Notes: generated from the letters alone by a model not told the origin. Counted from the stretch's first letter, positions 6,715-14,551 are shown. The stretch is DNA of 23,203 nt from a virus (IMGVR_UViG_3300027976_000231:1-23203), one strand, 5' to 3'. Made by a program: numbers and translations.

Positions 6715-6943
6715 ATCCATTTTTTGGGGGTCTCTATACACACGGAACTATATTACGATAATACTATTATATGAATATAGTAATCCTTATAAGTAACACG
6801 GTAAAACTATTTTCTTCTTAGGCTTGTTTGTAGGCATCGGCAGAATCCCTTTTTTTGATTATTCCTAAAACAGGACTTGCGGAATCGTTTTTACTATGTC
6901 ATACTATCAACACGGGTTACAGATAACATAGGAGGTTGACCTA
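6715..6943. promoter_or_regulatory. AT-rich divergent control region
   Basis: Between the leftward gene at 6658 and the rightward early operon at 6944. Positions 6750-6785 are extremely AT-rich and contain TACTAT ... ATAGTA arms. No rightward promoter can be fixed with confidence; TTGCGG near 6879 followed by CATACTAT is one weak candidate. No gene is seen here. Confidence 0.5.
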
Positions 6944-7195
6944 GTGAATAGCACTTTAGACGGCAAGCAGAAAGACAGCTCTGTTGACGATGACCTTCGG
7001 GCTTTGTATGCAGATTTGGAATATGCGCTCATTGAAGAGATGGAAAATAGCGACCAGCCTTCTCTGCACTTAGTTGAGACGGTTCACGATTGGAGCGTGT
7101 CATTACATGCTCGGGGTGTGTTAGATACGAATGCGTTTGAGACGGCACAACTTCTTATAGCCGATGCTGGCAGATTGGTAGGCGATGATGATTGA
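6944..7195 (+). CDS. Small acidic protein, first gene of the rightward early operon
   Basis: 83 residues from GTG 6944, chosen because AGGAGG lies 7 bases upstream. It is acidic and helical (DDDLRALYADLEYALIEEMENS) with no recognised domain. Its end overlaps the next gene's start. As the first gene after the divergent control region it is probably expressed early; no function can be assigned. Confidence 0.75.
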   Translation: MNSTLDGKQKDSSVDDDLRALYADLEYALIEEMENSDQPSLHLVETVHDWSVSLHARGVLDTNAFETAQLLIADAGRLVGDDD

Positions 7196-7454
7196 GATTG
7201 TCCAGCGGTTGACGGAAGCACGCGATTCTGATGCGGAACTCCAGGAGAAGATTTGGGCTTGTGCGGAAGGTCGTACTTTGTCGATGGATGAGGATTCTGA
7301 CCAGTCGTATTTGGAGGGTAAGGTGGTTGCGTATAACCACGCTATAGATATGCTCACAATCAAAGTTTGTCCAAAGCACGAAGGGGCATTCGATTGCACA
7401 CCGTTCTGTAGTGTCTGTGAGGGTAATCAAGAATATGTAGAAGGGGGTAACTAA
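7185..7454 (+). CDS. Small protein with C-terminal Cys/His cluster (putative zinc-binding)
   Basis: 89 residues. The N-terminal half is helical and acidic. The C-terminal third carries Cys62, His65, Cys71, Cys75 and Cys78 in CPKHEGAFDCTPFCSVC, spacing suitable for one zinc ion. The start overlaps the previous gene by 11 bases and has only a weak ribosome site, so coupling is likely. The stop is immediately followed by the next ATG. Family unknown. Confidence 0.72.
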   Translation: MMIEIVQRLTEARDSDAELQEKIWACAEGRTLSMDEDSDQSYLEGKVVAYNHAIDMLTIKVCPKHEGAFDCTPFCSVCEGNQEYVEGGN

Positions 7455-7766
7455 ATGTACGGTTGGGCTAATAAGATTGTCCGGACGGCTGTTGAGTCTG
7501 TGCCGGAGGAGATTCTAGAGAACGAGAGTGTCAAGTCTGCGCTTGAATATCTGGGCTCTTGGATTGACCAATACAGCGATTACATAGAGCCTCATGGCGA
7601 CCACTACAACGACCTCGTGTATGAGGCTGAGCGTGATGGTGCCTATGAGGTTCGATCGAAGGTTGTTGACATTCTGAAAGATGCACAGTATCGTCAGAAT
7701 CTGTTCGGCACGCAGATAGACTTGGGTGCCATTATCAAGGAGGTAAGTGACGATGGGGGAGCATAA
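7455..7766 (+). CDS. Hypothetical protein, 103 residues
   Basis: Starts directly after the previous stop (TAA then ATG) with AAGGGGG as ribosome site. Helical and acidic (ESVPEEILENESVKSALEYL near the N-terminus), without recognised motifs. It overlaps the next small gene by 14 bases. The arrangement suggests one polycistronic early message. Confidence 0.75.
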   Translation: MYGWANKIVRTAVESVPEEILENESVKSALEYLGSWIDQYSDYIEPHGDHYNDLVYEAERDGAYEVRSKVVDILKDAQYRQNLFGTQIDLGAIIKEVSDDGGA

Positions 7767-7911
7767 GGGGGCGAGGCTTCATATGAAGAGTCTCGATGAG
7801 TTCGAGAAAGAGGAGCGGTGGTCGGATTGCGATAAGCACCCCGATGACCTATGCTTCATGTTCCGGTGTCCTTGTGGCACCTTCGACAGAGATTGTGAAA
7901 GGAAAGTATGA
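7753..7911 (+). CDS. 52-residue Cys-rich peptide (putative zinc knuckle)
   Basis: ATG 7753 follows AAGGAGG by 9 bases. The product starts MGEHKGARLHMKSLDEFEKE and ends with Cys26, His29, Cys34, Cys39, Cys41 and Cys48 (CFMFRCPCGTFDRDC). It starts inside the previous gene and its stop overlaps the next start as ATGA. The strong ribosome site, coupling at both ends and clustered cysteines make it a real gene despite its size. Function unknown. Confidence 0.72.
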   Translation: MGEHKGARLHMKSLDEFEKEERWSDCDKHPDDLCFMFRCPCGTFDRDCERKV

Positions 7912-8231
7912 ATATCAAGCAAGAACTAGAATATGCGCGTGGCATGGTGGAGCGCCGTAGGGATATCGCCAACGCCATAAATGCAGCCGAATCTGCACGC
8001 GAGGCCAAGGAGAACCATAGGAGCGTTCTAGGAGCGCTCAAGGAAGTTCTCAAGCACCGCAAGAACATTATGTCTCTGGTGGACGATACGACCGCAGGCT
8101 ACGCGCTTGAGGTCGAGCAACTTCTGGGCACAGTAAATGTCTGGAGAGAACAGTCAGCGCTTGTTTTGGCTGGCTGGGGTGTACCGGAGAATGAGTTGCG
8201 ACTCATTGAACAACAAGTGGGAGGACTGTAA
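7908..8231 (+). CDS. Helical hypothetical protein, 107 residues
   Basis: ATG 7908 with GAAAGGAAA upstream and an ATGA overlap with the previous gene. The protein is almost entirely helical and charged (ELEYARGMVERRRDIANAIN, AAESAREAKENHRSVLGALK), probably a coiled-coil or helical bundle, ending in GWGVPENELRLIEQQVGGL. No family recognised. Confidence 0.75.
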   Translation: MNIKQELEYARGMVERRRDIANAINAAESAREAKENHRSVLGALKEVLKHRKNIMSLVDDTTAGYALEVEQLLGTVNVWREQSALVLAGWGVPENELRLIEQQVGGL

Positions 8232-8236
8232 AGAGT

Positions 8237-8398
8237 ATGAGTAAGCATAAGAAGTGTGAGCACCCGAGCAGGAGGTCCCTGGCTCGGAGAAGAAGGCTAA
8301 TGTTTCTTTCCTATGATTTATGGAGACTGAGCATTGTGCTCTTCGTCATAGGTGTGGTATCTTTGGTCTCACTAATCCTCTTGGAAGGGGGAATCTAA
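8237..8398 (+). CDS. 53-residue single-span membrane peptide
   Basis: ATG 8237 to TAA 8398. A very basic N-terminus (MSKHKKCEHPSRRSLARRRR) is followed by one hydrophobic helix at about 31-50 (LSIVLFVIGVVSLVSLILL), predicting N-in topology. The TAA overlaps the next gene's ATG (TAATG), and that gene's ribosome site GGAAGGGGG lies within this ORF. Small early membrane peptides in phages are often host-directed, for example in exclusion or lysis timing; here that is only a possibility. Confidence 0.62.
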   Translation: MSKHKKCEHPSRRSLARRRRLMFLSYDLWRLSIVLFVIGVVSLVSLILLEGGI

Positions 8399-9015
8399 TG
8401 CCCAACTGGGTATTCAATACGCTTACCGTAATCGGTGGCGAAGAAGAAGTAGCGCGGTTCAAGAAGCAGGCTAGCCAGCCGTATGAGTCTTTTCATATGA
8501 AAACGATTCAAGCCGAAGATGGCACTTGGAGTTATGTTCCTGCTGTATCTACAGTCGAGGGCGAACTCTTGTTTTGGAACTTCGTCAAGCCAGACAACCT
8601 CGAAGAGTATTACGAGGACACAAACTGGTACGACTGGAACATCGACAACTGGGGCTGTAAGTGGGAAACCAGGGGCACCCTGGACCCAGAGACTCCACAG
8701 GAGTTGACCTACAGGTTCGATACAGCCTGGTCACCACCAGAGGACTGGTTCCGCAAGGCGGTCCAGCAGTTCCCTGAGTTGAGTTTCAAACTCTTCTACG
8801 AGGAGGAGCAGGGCTGGGGCGGGCAGATGCTCGCCGATGATGGTGCCGTTCATTTTGAGGACTCCTGGGATATTCCAGAGACTCACGCGGAGCGTATGTC
8901 CCATTATGAGTATTGCTACTGCGAGGAGATGAACGACTCTGATGCAGAGTATATGCACGAGGATTGCCCAAGGAGATTGGAACTAGAAAATGCAAACCTT
9001 TCTACCGTTTCCTGA
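8398..9015 (+). CDS. Api92-like ferredoxin-fold domain protein
   Basis: 205 residues from ATG 8398. The start is fixed by GGAAGGGGG 6 bases upstream and by the hallmark N-terminus MPNWVFNTLTVIG, the signature of the Api92-like ferredoxin-like domain found in many phages and mobile elements; the biochemical role is unknown. Later parts are Trp- and acid-rich (WYDWNIDNWGCKWETRG, AWSPPEDWFRKAVQQFPEL), also typical of the family, ending in an acidic Cys-containing tail. A longer frame starting at 8320 would run through the preceding membrane peptide and is not preferred. Confidence 0.82.
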   Translation: MPNWVFNTLTVIGGEEEVARFKKQASQPYESFHMKTIQAEDGTWSYVPAVSTVEGELLFWNFVKPDNLEEYYEDTNWYDWNIDNWGCKWETRGTLDPETPQELTYRFDTAWSPPEDWFRKAVQQFPELSFKLFYEEEQGWGGQMLADDGAVHFEDSWDIPETHAERMSHYEYCYCEEMNDSDAEYMHEDCPRRLELENANLSTVS

Positions 9016-9481
9016 TTTTGCCAAAACGGCTCAGGTCCTGGACCGTCAACGCCTGAACAAGCAGGCGCTCGAAGCGTGGCAGATTATGATGACGAACCTG
9101 AAGCTCGACCCCGAGGGGAACCACAGAGAGCCAAAGGGCTGGTACAACCACCCGGCTGCATTGATGTGGCGAGGTCACGATATGGCTTTGCTTGAATACA
9201 TTCGTGCGATGGTGTCCGAATGGATTGGGCGTGGCTATAAATCCACCATCTTCGAGAAGTCAGAAGCCACGATGGCAACTGCGATCGCAAGGGGGCTGGT
9301 TGTATATCCGTTTCCTGATATGCCGAACTGGTTCAAAGTTCCACGAACTCGAAACGCGATTACAAAAAGTCACAGAATAGCCTTGCTATCTAAGAACTAT
9401 TCGTGGTACTCTCGCTTTGGGTGGAAGGAAGATGCTGGCGTAGCGCCGGAATCTTATGAATATGTATGGAGGAAAGCATGA
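8990..9481 (+). CDS. Pyrimidine-dimer DNA glycosylase-related protein (MSMEG_6728-like)
   Basis: 163 residues. The N-terminus MQTFLPFPDFAKTAQVLDRQRLNKQ and the later YNHPAALMWRGHDMALLEY match the MSMEG_6728-type proteins of actinobacteria, distant relatives of T4 endonuclease V, which cleaves the glycosyl bond of UV-induced pyrimidine dimers. The N-terminal residue used as nucleophile in T4 endonuclease V is Thr2; here residue 2 is Gln and residue 3 Thr, so the chemistry is uncertain. It overlaps the previous gene by 26 bases and the next by ATGA. A UV-repair role would suit a sunlit-water phage. Confidence 0.75.
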   Translation: MQTFLPFPDFAKTAQVLDRQRLNKQALEAWQIMMTNLKLDPEGNHREPKGWYNHPAALMWRGHDMALLEYIRAMVSEWIGRGYKSTIFEKSEATMATAIARGLVVYPFPDMPNWFKVPRTRNAITKSHRIALLSKNYSWYSRFGWKEDAGVAPESYEYVWRKA

Positions 9482-9843
9482 ACTACGATATCAATGTCTG
9501 GGACAGGCTCGGCTACGAGACTGAGTACCGGCAAGAGGGCTGGTCCTTGAGCGTGTATAGCATTCTCGAAGAAGGTGCCAGTTTTGGCTCTGGTGAGTTC
9601 GTCAGCGAACTAGCCTTGACGGAGGAAGAGTGGAAGGCTCTGACTCTTGGTGTGGCATCTGCCAACGGCGGTGACTACACACCCGACTCTGACTTTTGGA
9701 TTGACCTAGAGTCGTTCTTTGTAACGTATAGCAACATGCCAACGAGGGTGGAAGCTTTTTTGCGAAGCCTGTATGACCAGGAGGAGGTCAGAACTGATGA
9801 AATGCTATCTTTGTGGCAGGAACTCAGCACGCGTATTGGTTGA
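9478..9843 (+). CDS. Antirestriction-like acidic protein of unknown function
   Basis: 121 residues from ATG 9478, with GGAGGAAAGC directly upstream and an ATGA overlap with the previous gene. It is acidic and aromatic (MNYDINVWDRLGYETEYRQ, DSDFWIDLESFFVTY). An acidic phage protein of this size could be a DNA mimic, but no ArdA or similar motif is seen, so the label is only a suggestion. An in-frame ATG at 9466 is possible but would place the ribosome site inside the gene. Confidence 0.7.
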   Translation: MNYDINVWDRLGYETEYRQEGWSLSVYSILEEGASFGSGEFVSELALTEEEWKALTLGVASANGGDYTPDSDFWIDLESFFVTYSNMPTRVEAFLRSLYDQEEVRTDEMLSLWQELSTRIG

Positions 9844-10045
9844 GTCATCTAGTGGGGAGACATACACCGTTTGCGGTGTGTGTGACGAGCGCGGTGTGTA
9901 CTGCGACTCGTGCGACAAGCCACTCAAGGGCGGTGACGACCAGCACGAGATTCTCGGTGCCTGGGACTCTCCGACAGGGCGCTTCAACTGTGAGACGTGC
10001 GCTGAGGGGGCTTACGAGCGGTATCAAGAGATGGTTATGTCATGA
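9797..10045 (+). CDS. Double zinc-ribbon protein, 82 residues
   Basis: Start ATG 9797 is chosen because AGGAGG lies 11 bases upstream and the first residues are MKCYLC. Four CxxC knuckles are present: Cys3/Cys6, Cys26/Cys29, Cys36/Cys39 and Cys65/Cys68, enough for two zinc ions in a LIM- or treble-clef-like arrangement. Such proteins bind nucleic acid or bridge proteins. It overlaps the gene before by 47 bases and the gene after by ATGA. Family unknown. Confidence 0.72.
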   Translation: MKCYLCGRNSARVLVESSSGETYTVCGVCDERGVYCDSCDKPLKGGDDQHEILGAWDSPTGRFNCETCAEGAYERYQEMVMS

Positions 10046-10176
10046 AAGAGTGGGATAACCAAGTTTTTCGGTGCGATACTTGCGACAACTTGTTGCTGTG
10101 GAAGCAGTACGACAAGGATGCCAGAATGTGTAAAGATTGTGCTGCAATAACAGAGGAGAAAGAGAATAATGAGTAG
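10042..10176 (+). CDS. 44-residue zinc-ribbon peptide
   Basis: ATG 10042 overlaps the previous stop (ATGA). It contains CDTC (Cys11/Cys14) and CKDC (Cys30/Cys33), a single zinc ribbon, and ends in an acidic tail. The last 8 bases overlap the next gene, whose ribosome site GAGGAG lies inside this one. Coupling on both sides and the CxxC pair spacing support a real gene. Confidence 0.62.
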   Translation: MKEWDNQVFRCDTCDNLLLWKQYDKDARMCKDCAAITEEKENNE

Positions 10177-10423
10177 ACATACCGTCAATAAGGCTGTCAT
10201 GCGAAATGTTCCGCTGGCTGAACTGGAGAAACTGTTTCGTATCTTCGAGGAACTAGCGTGCCGGGTTGACTGGTCGCTGGAGAACGGTGAGCTGATTGTT
10301 TCGATCGGAGATACCTTCGAGCTGGAGCTGACGGCTGACCCGCAAGAACTCATCGACCATGAGGCTGATAAGTACTGGGCTGACGATGCTATGCGTATAG
10401 CAGATGGGTTGTGGAACGAATGA
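10169..10423 (+). CDS. Hypothetical protein, 84 residues
   Basis: ATG 10169 with GAGGAGAAAGAG upstream. Acidic, with an N-terminal helix (VPLAELEKLFRIFEELACRV), two or three strands (GELIVSIGDTFELEL) and a C-terminal helix. No family recognised. The stop overlaps the next ATG. Confidence 0.75.
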   Translation: MSRHTVNKAVMRNVPLAELEKLFRIFEELACRVDWSLENGELIVSIGDTFELELTADPQELIDHEADKYWADDAMRIADGLWNE

Positions 10424-10941
10424 GCATAAAGTTAGATGCGGTTAGCAAAGCCAAGCAGGCTTACATGAGTGCGAAAAGCACCCTGGAGCACAGGCTTCGA
10501 GAACAACTGAATAAAGAAATGTCAAACCTGCAAACCCAGATAGATATTGCGGTGCGTTACGCATACGATTCTGGGGAGACAAAGGCCAACATTTTGAGGG
10601 CCTTGGGAACCAAAGACTTCAACACGGTTGTCCGTTGCCTGGAGCGCACAAGCGCAGTAGCGGAAATAGTTGGAGAAAGTCCACTAGATAGCATTTACTC
10701 GTGGCTCGACAAAGACACGGTACGCGCTGTTTACAAAGACCACGGACCGAACAACTACTCTGGCGAAGCCAGTTTTGTTGTCAAGAAACTCGACAATGGT
10801 TCTTACCTGTTTCTGTCGCTGGATTCCTTGTGGAGTGAGGACTACAAGACACGGAACGATATTGTTGCCGCCTTGGACGGCAAGACTGATGGACACTATT
10901 ACGAGGAGTTGGTCTCTTGGGTGACTCGCAGGGGTTTGTAA
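10420..10941 (+). CDS. Helical protein with helix-turn-helix segment
   Basis: 173 residues from ATG 10420, which overlaps the previous stop as ATGA; an in-frame GTG at 10411 is less likely. The N-terminal 50 residues are a coiled-coil stretch (AKSTLEHRLREQLNKEMS). The segment VRYAYDSGETKANILRALGTKDFNTVVRCL (about 46-75) resembles the helix-turn-helix units in actinophage early proteins and suggests DNA binding. The C-terminal half is mixed alpha/beta. A regulator of early genes is possible; not established. Confidence 0.72.
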   Translation: MSIKLDAVSKAKQAYMSAKSTLEHRLREQLNKEMSNLQTQIDIAVRYAYDSGETKANILRALGTKDFNTVVRCLERTSAVAEIVGESPLDSIYSWLDKDTVRAVYKDHGPNNYSGEASFVVKKLDNGSYLFLSLDSLWSEDYKTRNDIVAALDGKTDGHYYEELVSWVTRRGL

Positions 10942-11111
10942 AAATACTTCTGTTCTCTTTGACGGTCTACTTTTTTGCCAAACAGTTCATTCTCTATAAA
11001 AGGTTCAAGGCGCGTGGTGTGTACGACAAGCCATCAATGACTTTAGCCAAAGAGGTCTACTACTTGCGTAAGGGTTTTAGGGAAGCGAAAAAGGAGTTCA
11101 TGAATGACTGA
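10917..11111 (+). CDS. Small single-span membrane protein, TTG start
   Basis: 64 residues starting at TTG 10917, supported by GAGGAG about 8 bases upstream. Residues 8-27 (VKILLFSLTVYFFAKQFILY) form one membrane helix, followed by a basic cytosolic tail. It overlaps the previous gene by 25 bases, and the helicase gene starts inside its last codons (an 8-base overlap), with AAGGAG of this gene as the helicase ribosome site. Function unknown. Confidence 0.62.
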   Translation: MGDSQGFVKILLFSLTVYFFAKQFILYKRFKARGVYDKPSMTLAKEVYYLRKGFREAKKEFMND

Positions 11112-12525
11112 ACAGGGGGCTGAAATGGTCGACACGAGAAAGAGTAGCCTTCCGAGGCTTACTCCAACTCCAGAGCAAGAAGAGGCGATTGTAAAGATGG
11201 TCTCAGAAAGTTCTGGTGGTGCGCTGAACGCATCGACAATGGGCTCCGGCAAGACCGTCAAGGCGGTTGAGGTTGTTCGCAGGCGTGGGGACAAGATGGT
11301 TTTGCTAATCGCCCCACTCGGCACGAGGCTCGGTTGGAAGGCAACTTTCGATCGCCAGGGTGTCGAACTGCCGTTCAAGTGGCTCAACTCCACCAAGCAA
11401 GGTAAGGATAACCTTACCGATTGGATGCGTGCGGAGAATGGTATCTACTTTGTGGGCACCGAATATTTTGTGCGTTTGGGTTGGAATAAAAGGGTTCGTA
11501 CAAAAATCTGGACACAAGAGCCAGAAATTATCCTTTTTGATGAGGCGCACCGTTCTCAGAACCGGCACAGTAAAACTTACAAAACTCTCAAGCAGTTGAA
11601 AGCACCGTTCAAGATATCCATGTCCGGCACGCCAACTGGCAATAGTTTCGAGGGCGCGTTTGCTGTCACCAAGTGGCTATGGCCCGATTCCATTGAGAGT
11701 TCTTTCTATAACTGGAGGAACAACTGGTGCCAGTTCGAGAAGGACTACTTTGATCCTTCTGGCTATAAGGTCGTGGGGGAAAGGACACCCGGAGCGTTTT
11801 TCAACTCACTGCCCTGCTACATTCGTTTGGAATCAGAACTCGATGTAACTTTGATTGAGGAGCAGGTGTTTGTCGAGCTGTCTGCCACTCAAAGAAGCGC
11901 TTACGAAAAGCTTGAAAAGGACCTGATTCTCTGGGTTGAGAATAATCCGTTGATTGTGGAGTTCCCGATTACTTTGCGCACCAGGCTTCGTCAGGCAACC
12001 TTGGGGATGTTTTCTGTTACAGACGAGGGTGAGGTGATATTCAAGGATGATTGCAAGTCCAGTAAGCTGGATGCGCTAGAGGATATCTTGAAAAATCGCA
12101 TTGAGGGAGAGCCGGCGCTGATACTGACCGACTCTCGTAAGTTTGCGAATGTAATTTGTTCCAGGATTCCTGGTTGCCTACCCTGGCATGGCGAGGTTTC
12201 GCAGAGCCAACGCGAAGAGCATAAGAAGGCTTTTGTAAATGGCGATGCTAAATATCTTGTAGCGGTCGTTGCTGCAATTGCCGAGGGCGTAGACGGTTTA
12301 CAACACGCCACCCGCAATATCGTGTGGGTATCACGTTCAGACAATAGAATACTAAATGAGCAGGCGATGAAACGTATTCATCGTCAAGGTCAGCAACACC
12401 AGGTTCGATCTTTTGATATTGTCGCTTTGGATACATATGACTCCGGCGTAATAAGCGAACAGCTGGCTAAGGCTCTGGAAATGAATAGGACTCTGAAGAA
12501 AAATGTCGTGGGAGGAAAAAAATGA
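11104..12525 (+). CDS. SNF2-family DEAH helicase/translocase
   Basis: 473 residues. A superfamily 2 ATPase: motif I MGSGKT (46-51), motif II DEAHR (146-150), motif III MSGTPTG (173-179), and motif VI RIHRQGQ (424-430), the Q-R-x-HRxGQ form characteristic of SNF2/Rad54-type translocases. The C-terminal half includes the second RecA lobe (ALILTDSRKFANVICSR, YLVAVVAAIAEGVDGL). These proteins remodel protein-DNA complexes or assist recombination; in phages they accompany replication genes. It lies directly upstream of WhiB, ERF, nuclease and SSB genes, so a role in phage recombination or replication is likely. The ribosome site is AAGGAG. Length is normal for phage members. Confidence 0.92.
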   Translation: MTEQGAEMVDTRKSSLPRLTPTPEQEEAIVKMVSESSGGALNASTMGSGKTVKAVEVVRRRGDKMVLLIAPLGTRLGWKATFDRQGVELPFKWLNSTKQGKDNLTDWMRAENGIYFVGTEYFVRLGWNKRVRTKIWTQEPEIILFDEAHRSQNRHSKTYKTLKQLKAPFKISMSGTPTGNSFEGAFAVTKWLWPDSIESSFYNWRNNWCQFEKDYFDPSGYKVVGERTPGAFFNSLPCYIRLESELDVTLIEEQVFVELSATQRSAYEKLEKDLILWVENNPLIVEFPITLRTRLRQATLGMFSVTDEGEVIFKDDCKSSKLDALEDILKNRIEGEPALILTDSRKFANVICSRIPGCLPWHGEVSQSQREEHKKAFVNGDAKYLVAVVAAIAEGVDGLQHATRNIVWVSRSDNRILNEQAMKRIHRQGQQHQVRSFDIVALDTYDSGVISEQLAKALEMNRTLKKNVVGGKK

Positions 12526-12862
12526 TAAAGCTCTACAGAAAGACATAGATCGTGGGTCCAGCAACTTCCCCAGCCTGAACTATCTCAAGCTGACCAAGCG
12601 TCAGCAGATAGCGATGGCACCACTAGAAGTAGCTTTGGACGCCAGGGTTCCGAACTGTCAGAACAAGGCAAGCGAGTTTGTCGATTACGCTGACGAGGAC
12701 ACACCCTCGGCCGAAGATGCCTACATCATGTGTGGAGGTTGCCCAATGCTGATAGAGTGTGCTCGGTTTGCCAATGCCTATAAACCGCCAGTCGGAATAT
12801 GGGGAGGGCAAGTATGGATAGATGGAAAGGTGGTAGATAATGGTCGCAACAACAACAGCTAA
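12503..12862 (+). CDS. WhiB-like iron-sulfur transcription regulator
   Basis: 119 residues. The four cluster-binding cysteines are Cys52, Cys77, Cys80 and Cys86 (NCQNK, CGGCPMLIEC), followed by GIWGG at 98-102, the turn that contacts the housekeeping sigma factor. Wbl proteins bind a 4Fe-4S cluster and act with sigma region 4; they are confined to actinobacteria and their phages, where phage copies can repress host whiB genes. The C-terminus after GIWGG is short and lacks a clear basic AT-hook. It overlaps the helicase gene by 23 bases. Confidence 0.88.
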   Translation: MSWEEKNDKALQKDIDRGSSNFPSLNYLKLTKRQQIAMAPLEVALDARVPNCQNKASEFVDYADEDTPSAEDAYIMCGGCPMLIECARFANAYKPPVGIWGGQVWIDGKVVDNGRNNNS

Positions 12863-13532
12863 GGAGGCTAAGGTGACTGTTCCAAAAATATATTACGCAA
12901 TCGCTAATATTCAAGCGGGCGTAGGAAACATTCCGAAGAATGGAGTGGGTCCAACTTCGCAGGGTTCTTACAAGTATGTAAAGAACGATGACATTCTGGA
13001 TTCGATCAGCAAGCTCATGATTGAAAACAAGGTCATCACTCGGCCCAACATCAAGAGGCACGAACTTGTGACTCGGGAGATTGGTGCCAATCGCTTCGTA
13101 GCGATGACGGTAGTGGAGCTTGAGGTTACTTACATCAGCCTTGAAGATGCTTCTGAGTTCGTCACCACGGTTATTGCCGAGGGTGCCGACAACGGCGATA
13201 AGGGTGGTCGCAAGGCAGTAACGCAGGCGCAGAAGATTGCCAACCTGCTGACCTTCAATATCGCTACTGGTGAGCCAGACCCCGACGGCATGGAGGTGTC
13301 AGCCGTTTCTTCGGCTACAACTCCGGTCCAGAAGAGAATCGCAACGGCTACGGCTGGTGGCTCGACCGCTTTGTATAACGAAATCAAAGCGTTCCTCGGT
13401 GCCAACAGTCTCGCTGGTGCAGTTGCCAACGGACTCGGCAATCGGATTTCGGGTGGCGATGCCAACTGGATGAAGGACGAGAAGATACTTGCTGAGGTGT
13501 TGAATGCACTCAAAAATAACGAAGTCGAATAA
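12840..13532 (+). CDS. ERF-family single-strand annealing protein
   Basis: 230 residues. The pattern YYAIANIQAGVG, then SYKYVKNDDILDSISKLMIEN, and later GDKGGRKAVTQAQKIANLLTF, is diagnostic of ERF recombinases, which anneal complementary single strands during recombination and genome circularisation. It is followed by a RecB-like nuclease and SSB, the usual partners. Two starts are possible: ATG 12840 (AAGGTGG upstream, overlapping whiB) or GTG 12873, which has a near-perfect AAGGAGG five bases before it and would remove 11 residues. Ribosome-site strength favours 12873; length and codon favour 12840. Confidence 0.88.
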   Translation: MVATTTAKEAKVTVPKIYYAIANIQAGVGNIPKNGVGPTSQGSYKYVKNDDILDSISKLMIENKVITRPNIKRHELVTREIGANRFVAMTVVELEVTYISLEDASEFVTTVIAEGADNGDKGGRKAVTQAQKIANLLTFNIATGEPDPDGMEVSAVSSATTPVQKRIATATAGGSTALYNEIKAFLGANSLAGAVANGLGNRISGGDANWMKDEKILAEVLNALKNNEVE

Positions 13533-13719
13533 GTACCAACTCGACTGGTCTAAGTTGCCCGAGGTTTACCAAGACAATATGGGTTACTGGTGGGCCGGCG
13601 AATGGTCTTTTGAGCTAGAAGCTGAAGATGACCTTGAGTTATGTGAGCAGGCAATCTACTCACACTTGGCATGGTATTTGTTCGTGAAGGAGAATAAGAA
13701 TGACACAGCCAAAGCTTAG
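13504..13719 (+). CDS. Hypothetical acidic protein, 71 residues
   Basis: ATG 13504 with GAGGTG upstream, overlapping the ERF gene by 29 bases and the nuclease gene by 20 bases. It is aromatic and acidic (DNMGYWWAGEWSFELEAEDD), then helical. No family recognised. Its place between annealing protein and nuclease hints at a recombination accessory role, without direct evidence. Confidence 0.68.
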   Translation: MHSKITKSNKYQLDWSKLPEVYQDNMGYWWAGEWSFELEAEDDLELCEQAIYSHLAWYLFVKENKNDTAKA

Positions 13720-14551
13720 GGTACGCTCCTCGGGGCATGGTGGCTCCGGGTACAAACACCCCACAACGGGGAGGGTTGTACCCGGTGTAACCACTGTGCT
13801 AAAGAAGCTTGATAAGCCTGGTGTTTTGCAATGGGCTGTAGACAACACTTCCGCGTATGCGGTGGCGAATGTCGATGCCCTGCTGAATCGGACAGAGGAG
13901 CAGGGCTGGGGGTTTTTGCGATGGTACTGGAAGCGTGACCCTATTGCGGGTGACGACCAGGATATTCGGAACTACTCAGCAGGCGTTTTGAGCAATGCGG
14001 CCGAACTGGGTACGCTCATGCACGACTGGGTTGCGGCCGAGCATGATAACCTGCCCTATCCCGATGTGAGCCTAGCCCCAGCGCATTTCTGGGAGATGGT
14101 TGCACAATGGGATGCGTGGAAGATGGGGCACGAGGTCAAGCCAATCTTAACTGAAACAACTTTCTGGTCACACACTTACGGTTACGCTGGAACGGCTGAC
14201 GGTTTGTGGGAGGTCGATGGTGTTAGTATGCTGATCGATGTAAAAACTTCCAGGAACGTTTGGGATGAGCACTTCATGCAGTTATCTGCGTTAGGTGCGT
14301 GCGACACAATGCTTATCGAATCTAATAAGGGTTGGGTTGAGAGCGAAATTCCAGGTTTCAGCAAGTATGCTTTACTTCACATCAGACCATCTGATACCAC
14401 CAAGAACGGGGAGCCAATGGATGCGTTCTGCCGTTTAGAGTTAGTGGACATGGAAGAAATTCCATTACACTTCGAAGCCTTCTTGGGACTGCTTGCAGTC
14501 TCAGAAGCGCAAAACAAGGTGCGAGAGCACAGAAAAGGAGGAAGGTCATGA
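13700..14551 (+). CDS. RecB/Cas4-like PD-(D/E)XK exonuclease
   Basis: 283 residues. The nuclease core is visible in order: GTLMH with His108, Glu152 in ILTETTFW, GTADGLW with Asp167, the catalytic LIDVKTS with Asp180 and Lys182, and Gln194 in HFMQLSALGA. This is the RecB-type arrangement used by phage exonucleases that resect DNA ends for the annealing protein. The order ERF, exonuclease, SSB is a standard phage recombination cassette. The ribosome site AAGGAG is 7 bases before ATG 13700. No iron-sulfur cysteines are seen, so it is not a full Cas4. Confidence 0.88.
   Translation: MTQPKLRVRSSGHGGSGYKHPTTGRVVPGVTTVLKKLDKPGVLQWAVDNTSAYAVANVDALLNRTEEQGWGFLRWYWKRDPIAGDDQDIRNYSAGVLSNAAELGTLMHDWVAAEHDNLPYPDVSLAPAHFWEMVAQWDAWKMGHEVKPILTETTFWSHTYGYAGTADGLWEVDGVSMLIDVKTSRNVWDEHFMQLSALGACDTMLIESNKGWVESEIPGFSKYALLHIRPSDTTKNGEPMDAFCRLELVDMEEIPLHFEAFLGLLAVSEAQNKVREHRKGGRS

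Noticed and set aside
8320-8397. Upstream extension of the Api92-like gene
   Set aside because: Would overlap the 53-residue membrane peptide; the MPNWV start at 8398 is the family's normal N-terminus and has the ribosome site.
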